From BNXB01 sp031556375 (lineage in GTDB: Bacteria; Bacteroidota; Bacteroidia; Bacteroidales; Azobacteroidaceae): a stretch of DNA of 28,284 nt. Every line of letters starts with the position of its first letter. Position 1 is the stretch's first letter. The position numbers were made by a program, and so were the translations under genes. This document shows, one piece after another, positions 6,474 to 13,400 of this stretch. The stretch lies in contig JAVBTA010000046.1 of assembly GCA_031556375.1 (NCBI GenBank), positions 1 through 28,284 on the forward strand, in the 5' to 3' direction. The notes beneath the pieces are model-generated. The model was not told where the DNA came from, searched no databases, and was given only the letters and a program-made list of their open reading frames with translations.

Positions 6474-7835
6474 ATGAAAACTAAATTACTAACTCTGGCA
6501 TTTGCCCTGACTTTTGTCTTTCAGGGATTTGCACAACAAAGCAATTGGGAAACGCTTTTTAATGGGAAAAATCTGAAAGGTTGGAAAAAACTGAATGGTA
6601 ATGCTGAATATAAAATTCAGGATGGAGCCATTGTGGGAATCAGTAAAATGAATACCCCGAATACGTTTTTAGCTACAAATAAGATGTATTCGGACTTTAT
6701 CCTGGAATTGGAATACCGTGTTGACGATGGTTTGAATTCAGGAATCCAATTCAGAAGTAATAGTCTTCCTGAATATAATTCCGGACGTGTACATGGTTAT
6801 CAGTGTGAGATAGACCCATCGCCCCGTGCATGGAGTGCCGGTATATATGATGAAGGCCGTCGCGGATGGCTTTATACCATGGATAAAAATCCGGCGGCAA
6901 AAATAGCTTATAAAAAAGGGGAGTGGAATAAAGTACGTATTGAAGCTATCGGTAATTCTATCCGTACATGGTTGAATGGAGTGCCTTGTTCTAATCTTTT
7001 GGATAATATGACACCTACAGGGTTTGTTGCATTGCAAGTACATGGAATTGGGAAAGATGCAAGTAAGGAAGGCCTTACTGTAGCCTGGAAGAATATTCGT
7101 ATTTGCACTAAAAATTTACCTTTGGAAAAAACTCCTTATTACAGTGAAATCCCTCAGGTGAATGCCATCGACAATACTATTTCGGATGACGAAGCTGCTC
7201 AAGGATGGAAATTGTTGTGGGATGGTAAATCTTCAGAAGGCTGGAGAGGAGCCAGATTAACCGCTTTCCCTACAAAAGGATGGAATATTGAAAATGGAGA
7301 ATTGATCGTTAAAAAGGCGGATGGTAAAGAATCTACCAATGGAGGCGATATCGTAACTACAAAGAAATACAAAAATTTCGAATTGGTAGTTGATTTCAAA
7401 ATCACAGAAGGTGCAAATAGTGGTATTAAATATTTTGTTGATACTGAAACAAATAAAGGAGCAGGTTCTTCTATCGGATGTGAATTCCAGGTTTTGGACG
7501 ATCAAAAACACCCGGATGCAAAATTAGGTGTAAAAGGTAATCGTAAATTAGGTTCTTTATATGATTTGATTCCTGCCCCGGAAAATAAACCATATCGTGG
7601 CGGCGCTTTCAATACAGCTCGTATTGTAGTAAAAGGTAATCATGTGGAACATTGGTTGAATGATGTGAAAATTATTGAATATGAACGTAATAACCAAATG
7701 TGGAACGCCCTGGTTGCTTATAGCAAGTACAAAGATTGGGCGAACTTCGGTAATCATACAGAAGGAAATATCCTGTTGCAAGATCATGGAGATGAAGTTC
7801 ATTTCAAAAACATAAAAATTAAAGAATTACCATAA
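6474..7835 (+). CDS. Secreted protein with two DUF1080 (3-keto-disaccharide hydrolase-like) domains
   Basis: A signal peptide ends at GFA (residues 1-20). Two tandem DUF1080 domains follow. The first spans about 24-212 and starts WETLFNGKNLKGWK; the second spans about 244-452 and starts GWKLLWDGKSSEGWRG. Both share the concanavalin-like beta-sandwich pattern: SDFILELEYRVDDGLNSGIQF in the first and FELVVDFKITEGANSGIKYF in the second, each closing with an N-I-K/R-I strand. DUF1080 enzymes are now linked to cleavage of glycosides oxidised at C3 (3-keto-glycosides). Single-domain members have about 200-250 residues, so this is a duplication. It sits between an esterase and a Gfo/Idh/MocA oxidoreductase with a 10-bp gap to the latter, as expected for a shared pathway. 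Confidence 0.87.
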   Translation: MKTKLLTLAFALTFVFQGFAQQSNWETLFNGKNLKGWKKLNGNAEYKIQDGAIVGISKMNTPNTFLATNKMYSDFILELEYRVDDGLNSGIQFRSNSLPEYNSGRVHGYQCEIDPSPRAWSAGIYDEGRRGWLYTMDKNPAAKIAYKKGEWNKVRIEAIGNSIRTWLNGVPCSNLLDNMTPTGFVALQVHGIGKDASKEGLTVAWKNIRICTKNLPLEKTPYYSEIPQVNAIDNTISDDEAAQGWKLLWDGKSSEGWRGARLTAFPTKGWNIENGELIVKKADGKESTNGGDIVTTKKYKNFELVVDFKITEGANSGIKYFVDTETNKGAGSSIGCEFQVLDDQKHPDAKLGVKGNRKLGSLYDLIPAPENKPYRGGAFNTARIVVKGNHVEHWLNDVKIIEYERNNQMWNALVAYSKYKDWANFGNHTEGNILLQDHGDEVHFKNIKIKELP

Positions 7836-7845
7836 ATAGAATACT

Positions 7846-9198
7846 ATGTCTACAAGAAGAGATTTTATAAAGAAAGCAGGCCTGGCTTCTGCAGGTTTCC
7901 TGATTGGGGGAGCGGGAATGAGTGCGAAAAGTTATAACCGGATTGTTGGTGCAAATGACCGCGTGAATGTAGGAATTGTAGGTTTTTCCGACCGTTCGAG
8001 ACAAACTTTAATTCCTTGTTTTAAGAATTACTATAAAGAATTAAATTTCGATATAATTGGGGTTTCCGATATCTGGAACCGTCGCAGGGTAGAAGGAGTT
8101 GAGTTCCTAAAGAAAAATTTTAATCATGATATGAGAGGCTACAGGAATAATGAAGAACTGTATGCCGATCCGGATATAGATGCTGTAATTATTGCTACAG
8201 CCGACTTCCAGCACGCTCTTCATGTTGTTGAGGCTGCTGAGAATAAGAAAGATGTATACGTTGAAAAACCGTTTGCCGAAACAATGGCTGATGCCCGCAT
8301 AGCTAAGGCTGCTGCAAAAAAGGCCGGAATTGTGTTGCAGGTGGGTTCGCAACGTCGTAGCGGTCCTAATTACCATGCGGCTAATGACTATATCCGTTCC
8401 GGAAAATTCGGTGATATAGTCATGTGTGAAATGACCTGGAATGTGAATCAGCCTGATCGTTGGAGACGTCCGACTCTGGTGCCCCAGTGTTTTGAAAAAG
8501 ACCTGGATTGGACCCGCTTCCTGATGAATCGCCCGTACGAAGCGTTTGATCCTCGTAAATATCTGGAATATAGGTTATTCTGGCCTTATTCTTCCGGTAT
8601 ACCGGGACAATGGATGGCTCACCAGATCGATACGGTTCACTGGTTTACCGGTTTGGAACATCCACGTAGCGTATCTGCTAATGGTGGTATTTATCTTTGG
8701 AAAGATGGTCGCAGAAATTGCGATACGATGACTGCTGTTATGGAATATGGTCCTGAAAATGATCCGACGAGCGGATTTCAGGTGCTTTATTCTTCCCGTT
8801 TCACCAACTCTGCCGGAGGTATCAAGGAAATCTATTATTCTAATGGGGGAGAACTGAATCTGGATACCAACAAAGTAACTCCAAACGGCTATATGCGTGA
8901 AGGTAATGCTAAAGTAATGGGGTTGAAAGAAAATAAACTGGAAGAGTTTTCTTTAAAATCGGATGTTAAAGTTACTGCGGATGCAAATACAGGTGGTGAT
9001 CCTTTATCTTCATTGCACGTCCGCAACTGGATGGAGTGTGTTCGTAGCCGTAAACAACCCAATGCGCCGGTAGAAGCGGGGTATAATCACTCTATTGCTT
9101 GTATCATGGTGACAGCGGCTTTGCGTACCCGTGAATTTGTAACCTTTGATAAAGCTACTCAGGAAGTGATGGCCGGAGGAAAGGTTTTCAAATATTAA
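7846..9198 (+). CDS. Tat-exported Gfo/Idh/MocA family oxidoreductase
   Basis: The N-terminus MSTRRDFIKKAGLASAGFLIGG is a twin-arginine signal, so the enzyme is probably folded with its cofactor before export to the periplasm. The Rossmann fold begins VNVGIVGFSDR (40-50), the hallmark EKPFAE is at 140-145, and the catalytic HQIDTVHW segment (259-266) carries the usual His/Asp pair. At 450 residues it matches the secreted Bacteroidota subgroup. These NAD(P)-dependent proteins oxidise or reduce sugar hydroxyls, and several act at C3 of glycosides, producing or consuming the keto-sugars handled by DUF1080 proteins. It is the last gene of the operon. I infer a 3-keto-glycoside step; the exact substrate is unknown. 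The GxGxxG variant reads GIVGFSDR. Confidence 0.88.
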   Translation: MSTRRDFIKKAGLASAGFLIGGAGMSAKSYNRIVGANDRVNVGIVGFSDRSRQTLIPCFKNYYKELNFDIIGVSDIWNRRRVEGVEFLKKNFNHDMRGYRNNEELYADPDIDAVIIATADFQHALHVVEAAENKKDVYVEKPFAETMADARIAKAAAKKAGIVLQVGSQRRSGPNYHAANDYIRSGKFGDIVMCEMTWNVNQPDRWRRPTLVPQCFEKDLDWTRFLMNRPYEAFDPRKYLEYRLFWPYSSGIPGQWMAHQIDTVHWFTGLEHPRSVSANGGIYLWKDGRRNCDTMTAVMEYGPENDPTSGFQVLYSSRFTNSAGGIKEIYYSNGGELNLDTNKVTPNGYMREGNAKVMGLKENKLEEFSLKSDVKVTADANTGGDPLSSLHVRNWMECVRSRKQPNAPVEAGYNHSIACIMVTAALRTREFVTFDKATQEVMAGGKVFKY

Positions 9199-9225
9199 TT
9201 TTTTATTTCACATAGGTAAGTTATG

Positions 9226-9284
9226 CGTCATCCTGAATGTAGTGAGGAGTCTCAACCTGATCTTCCGTTATAGCCGGGATGACA
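9226..9284. repeat. Intergenic palindromic repeat element (GTCATCC...GGATGAC)
   Basis: GTCATCC (9227-9233) pairs with GGATGAC (9277-9283), enclosing about 43 nt that includes TGAATGTAGTGAGGAGTCTC. The CGTCATCCTGAA start resembles small dispersed intergenic repeats found in many bacterial genomes. Only one copy is in the window, so its repeated nature is inferred. It may act as a transcript end for the operon ending at 9198. Confidence 0.5.
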
Positions 9285-9343
9285 TATGAAAAATTTACAT
9301 GAAATATTTTGGCACGATTTTTTCACAGTTTGAAATAAATGAT

Positions 9344-9351
9344 TATATTTG
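9344..9351 (+). promoter_or_regulatory. -7 box for the long leader of the surface-protein operon
   Basis: TATATTTG matches TAnnTTTG. It is the only full consensus box I find on the plus strand between 9199 and 9920. Transcription would start near 9358, giving a leader of about 560 nt before the first clear gene. A -33 TTG at the ideal distance is not seen. Confidence 0.5.
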
Positions 9352-9453
9352 CACAATAGTTTCTTTATAGATGACAAATCTTTTTTTAACACATAAATAC
9401 CATAACTTGGTCAAATTTAACACTTTAAATTTGGCCACATCAGTATTTAAATT

Positions 9454-9471
9454 AGAGAGAGAGAGAGAGAG
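9454..9471 (+). repeat. (AG)9 dinucleotide microsatellite in the leader
   Basis: Nine uninterrupted AG units lie about 95 nt after the predicted transcription start and 60 nt before the internal terminator. Tracts this long are rare in bacterial genomes and prone to slippage. It is in a leader rather than in a recognised gene; a weak 146-codon frame (9371-9811) runs across it. Confidence 0.9.
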
Positions 9472-9530
9472 CTATCTAGCGTCCTTCGCGCGTAAATATA
9501 GCGTAAATTATTTAATATTCAATGACATAG

Positions 9531-9566
9531 CTTGTTTAAATCTTTTGGATTTAAGCAAGTTTTTTT
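9531..9566 (+). terminator. Strong intrinsic terminator inside the leader (candidate attenuator or sRNA end)
   Basis: CTTGTTTAAATC (9531-9542) pairs with GATTTAAGCAAG (9548-9559) over 12 positions with one T-G wobble, around a TTTTG loop, followed by seven T's. It lies about 170 nt after the predicted transcription start and about 350 nt before the next clear gene. It would either end a small RNA or act as an attenuator controlling the surface-protein operon. Confidence 0.8.
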
Positions 9567-9579
9567 GTGCCCATTTGTT

Positions 9580-9602
9580 CGGTGGAGTTTTTAACTCCGT
9601 CG
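9580..9602 (+). repeat. Palindromic element, inverted partner of 15442-15466
   Basis: GGAGTT (9584-9589) and AACTCC (9593-9598) form a hairpin around TTT. Read on the minus strand, CGACGGAGTTAAAAACTCC followed by ACCG matches the element after the giant surface-protein gene almost base for base, in opposite orientation. Confidence 0.7.
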
Positions 9603-9665
9603 AGCAGTATTTCTATACCCTTCCCCGTGTTTCATTTCCTAAAGTGTCTTATTTGAATTTCATTG

Positions 9666-9685
9666 CCGTCCCTTTTAAGAGACGG
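9666..9685 (+). repeat. Small hairpin in the leader
   Basis: CCGTC (9666-9670) pairs with GACGG (9681-9685), extended inward by CTT/AAG after one mismatch, with a TT turn. No U-run follows, so it is not a terminator. It adds to the structured part of the leader. Confidence 0.45.
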
Positions 9686-9797
9686 ACAAAGAGGTGTTTT
9701 GCATGGTTTGAGAAAATAATGCAGGATATTCCAGTTCAAAAAGAAAATTGTATGTATGTGTTTGTGAATGTTTCGGGGAAGGGAAATAGGGATATGG

Positions 9798-9921
9798 CTT
9801 TTAAAACATAACACTACACACTACACACATAACACTATAACACAAACATTATAATACATAACACATAACACTTAAAACATAACACTTAAAACATAACACT
9901 ATAAAACTATATTTTAAACAT
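9798..9921 (+). promoter_or_regulatory. 124-nt G-free, A/C/T-only leader with iterated ACATAACACT
   Basis: No G occurs on the plus strand between 9798 and the start codon at 9920. The tract is built from variants of ATAACACT and TTAAAACATAACACT. Such an RNA cannot form G-C or G-U pairs with itself and should stay single-stranded. In Bacteroidota, which do not rely on Shine-Dalgarno pairing, unstructured A-rich leaders promote translation, so this is probably a translation-enhancing leader. That role is inferred. Confidence 0.75.
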
Positions 9922-10447
9922 GAAACAAACAATTACACCACAGCGCAAAACGGCCTGGATGCAGTTACAGCCTGCCAAGTATCCTTGCGTGATTAAAAAA
10001 ATTCTTATGCTTACATGTGCAATTTATGTCTGTGGGACATTATCAGCACAATCGATTTTAAATGAAGATGGTACCGTATATGTCAGGAAAGTTTCCGGGA
10101 ACATGTATAAACCAGAACCTGCCGGATTTGTGTCTTGTAAAATAGAAAATAATCGTTTTTGGCTATTTCAGGATGGGGTTTCTATATCGGAAAAACAAGG
10201 TTATTGCACTTATTCCGATGGTAAATACATTTATTATAATAATAACAACGATATTGTAGCCCGTTATGTTCCCTCCGAAGGAAGGTATTATATAACCACA
10301 GCAAAGGGTAGTGATATCCTTAAAGAAGCTCCCTACGCGGTACTGCTTGACGGAACCCTTTATTTAGGCAGCGAGTCAAATATCCGTTACACGGTGGAGG
10401 AAGGCTTTGATCCTGTTGCCGTAGGTTTCTTCCTTTTTATCTATTAA
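9920..10447 (+). CDS. Small secreted protein of unknown function, partner of the giant surface protein
   Basis: The 175-residue product has a hydrophobic segment ILMLTCAIYVCGTLSA (28-43) followed by Q, typical of a Bacteroidota signal peptide. About 25 polar and basic residues precede it, so the N-region is unusually long. The start at 9920 is the first ATG after the G-free leader; internal ATGs at codons 14 and 30 are alternatives. The mature part is rich in Tyr and Asn with short strand-like stretches (GTVYVRKVSG, NRFWLFQDGVSIS, GKYIYYNNNND, GTLYLG), suggesting a small beta protein. It ends in a hydrophobic VGFFLFIY with no sorting domain. I do not recognise a family. The giant gene starts 19 bp after its stop, so the two are probably co-transcribed and may act together. 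Confidence 0.75.
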   Translation: MKQTITPQRKTAWMQLQPAKYPCVIKKILMLTCAIYVCGTLSAQSILNEDGTVYVRKVSGNMYKPEPAGFVSCKIENNRFWLFQDGVSISEKQGYCTYSDGKYIYYNNNNDIVARYVPSEGRYYITTAKGSDILKEAPYAVLLDGTLYLGSESNIRYTVEEGFDPVAVGFFLFIY

Positions 10448-10466
10448 TCTATTAACATCCTAACAA

Positions 10467-13400
10467 ATGAATTTCTATACTTTTTTTAAAAAAGCAGGGC
10501 TGTTGTTGCTTTGTTGCTGGATAGCTGTCTGCGCTTTCGGACAAACTGCACAAACTATTAATCCGACTGGAGGTGCCAGCACAAGTTTTAACGATGGTCT
10601 TAAAGTTGTTGTAAATACAAATGGTGCTCTTGCTGTTTATCGGGCTAATTTAGCACAATATTGTTGTGGTCAGGTATATCCGAGTGGATCTACCGGTGGA
10701 GTTAATTTATCGTTCCGTTTCAGTCAGGAAGGTACTTATAATTCAAGCGATCGATCATTAATAGCCTGTTCTACTACTCAGGCGGAACAATCTGGAAATA
10801 ACTGGACTACCAGTATCTCCGGCTATGTTATATCTCCGATCAGCAATCAAAGATTCTATGTAACCATGAATTTTACCTACACTCATCCCAATAATTATTT
10901 TTTCGTGGATTATTATGTTCGGGCGCCTTATGCTTCCAGTTACACCACTCCGGAGACTATCCATCTTTACCTTAGCCATGATGCTAATATTAAAGGTTCT
11001 GATGGATCTCGTGGAATGATGACACAAAATGCAAGCGGTCACTTTGTGGGCGATTATCGCCAAAGTACTGATAACAGCTCCACATGTTCCCGGTACTCAA
11101 GTGGAATTTCGCCTTCCTGTCATGGATTCAAAGCTGCGGGCACATTCAGAAGTTATTATTCCGCATTTTATAGTGGTCGTGATGCTAAAACCAGCTCCAA
11201 CATGCTTTCCAATACATTGCAAACGACAAGCTGTATTGATGACGGTGTTGCCGTAGAGTTTACCGTTGGTCCTCTTTCTTTAGGGCAAACCGGTGTGCGA
11301 AGGATCATGCATGGATACGGAGACACTCAGGGCGAGTTTGATCAAACCCCTGTGACGGATCCTACGGTTCCCAGCGGCTCATCTTCCCCTGTTGTGGTGA
11401 ATTTTGCTTCTCCTACCTCTTCCGAAACAGAAGGTAATGCTTCACATACGGCCAGCTCCATTCAAATCACTGTCGGTGGCGGACAACTGGCACAGAACCA
11501 GATTTGTAATTTTACTGTTACCAATGGTACCGCTGTTCAAAATACCGATTATTCGTATGTAAAGGGATTTACTATCCCGGCAGGTGATTATACCACACCC
11601 CAGACATTCACACTCAACAATGTCACAATCATCGGTAATACTACCTGCCAGAGCAATAGGACGTTTGACGTCAGTATTGATTCGGATCTCTGCAATGACT
11701 TGATTATTGTCGGCAGTACTAATCGGACTGCCGTTACCATCGTTGACGATGATCTTCCGGTTGTAACTCAACAGGCAAACGGAGGTCCCTATTGTCCCGG
11801 TACGGCTATCCCGGCTACTACCTGGGTATTTTCCGGAAGTACCGTTCCTGGTACTGTCTATGAGTGGTCGGCCACCAATGCTACCGCTATCGGGCTTTCG
11901 ACTTCTTCCGGCACTGGGAATATCCCGGCTTTTACGACTGCAAATGCCACCAATGCTGCTATTGTTTCTACCGTTACAGTAACTCCTAAACAGGGTACTT
12001 GCTCTGGTACGGCTAAAACATTTACAATCACGGTCAATCCATCGCCCGCACTCACCCAACCGTCCAACCAGACACTCTGCGCTGGGGAGAACTCTACAGC
12101 GGTAGCCTTCTCCGGGACGAACGTCGATGTGGCGACTTCCTCATGGGCTGTAACAGCCGGATCAGGTACGGGTATCGGCATGAGTGCTAACGGCGGTACA
12201 GGCAATATTCCGGTTTTTACGGCAATTAACACCGGTTCGACTTCCGTATCGGTCACTATTACCGTAACACCTAAATCAACAGCCGGATGTACGGGAGCTA
12301 CGAAAACGTTTACTATTACGGTCAATCCGTCGCCCGTACTCACCCAACCGTCTAACCAGACACTCTGTGCAGGGTCGAACTCAACAGCGGTAACCTTCTC
12401 CGGAACGAACGTCAATGCGGCAACTTCCTCATGGGCCGTAACAACCGGCTCTGGTACGGGAATTGGCATGAGCGCTAACAGCGGTACAGGCAATATTCCG
12501 GTTTTCACGGCAGTTAATACCGGTTCGACTTCCGTATCGGTCACTATTACCGTAACACCTAAATCAATAGCCGGATGTACGGGAGCTACGAAAACGTTTA
12601 CTATTACGGTCAATCCGTCGCCCGTACTCACCCAACCGTCCAACCAGGCACTCTGTGCAGGGTCGAACTCAACAGCGGTAACCTTTTCCGGGACGAACGT
12701 CGATGCAGCGACTTCTACATGGGCCGTAACAACCGGCTCTGGTACGGGAATCGGCATGAGCGCCAACAGCGGTACAGGTAATATTCCGGTTTTTACGGCA
12801 ATTAACGCCGGTTCGACTTCCGTATCGGTTACTATTACCGTAACACCCAAATCAACAGCTGGATGTACGGGAGCCACGAAAACGTTTACTATTACGGTTA
12901 ATCCATTGCCCGTACTTACCCAACCGTCTAACCTGACACTCTGTAACGGAGCTTCTGTCGACCTGATGACTGCAGTAACGAATCCAAGCAATTACACCCT
13001 GTCATTCTATACCGTATCTACAGGTGGTACAGCATTAAGCAGTTCCACAGTAAGCCCATCCCCAGGAACAATGACTTATTATGTAGAGTCAACCAGTAGT
13101 AATGGCTGTGTCAGTTCGACAAGAACCCCAGTGGTAATTACGGTAAAATCTATTCCGACTGCTACACTGACGGGTACCACCGGAGTAGTAGTAAGCGAAC
13201 AAGTGACTTATACAGCAGGTGCTGGTAGTAATTATCACTGGAGTGTCATTGGTGGTACAATTACTAGTGGCGGTACCACAGCAGATGCAACCGCGACCGT
13301 TACCTGGGGTGCTGCAGGCTCAGGCAGCATCAGTGTGGACTATACCAGCAACGGTTGTCCAACGACAACGGCAGTAGTAAACACAACGATTGTAGCTCAA

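Noticed and set aside
9371..9811. 146-codon ORF across the surface-protein leader
   Set aside because: It runs through a strong intrinsic terminator and two further hairpins, has no recognisable domain and a composition typical of translated AT-rich DNA. I did not annotate it as a gene, although its closeness to the promoter and the AG tract keep a leader-peptide role possible.
12031..12894. Tandem repeats as a possible CRISPR array
   Set aside because: Units are 288 bp with no unique spacers and encode protein repeats in frame.
11858..12991. 377-codon antisense ORF with a repetitive valine-rich product
   Set aside because: It mirrors the 288-bp tandem repeats; once one unit lacks antisense stops, all copies do. 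The sense frame has a signal peptide, domains and a sorting domain.
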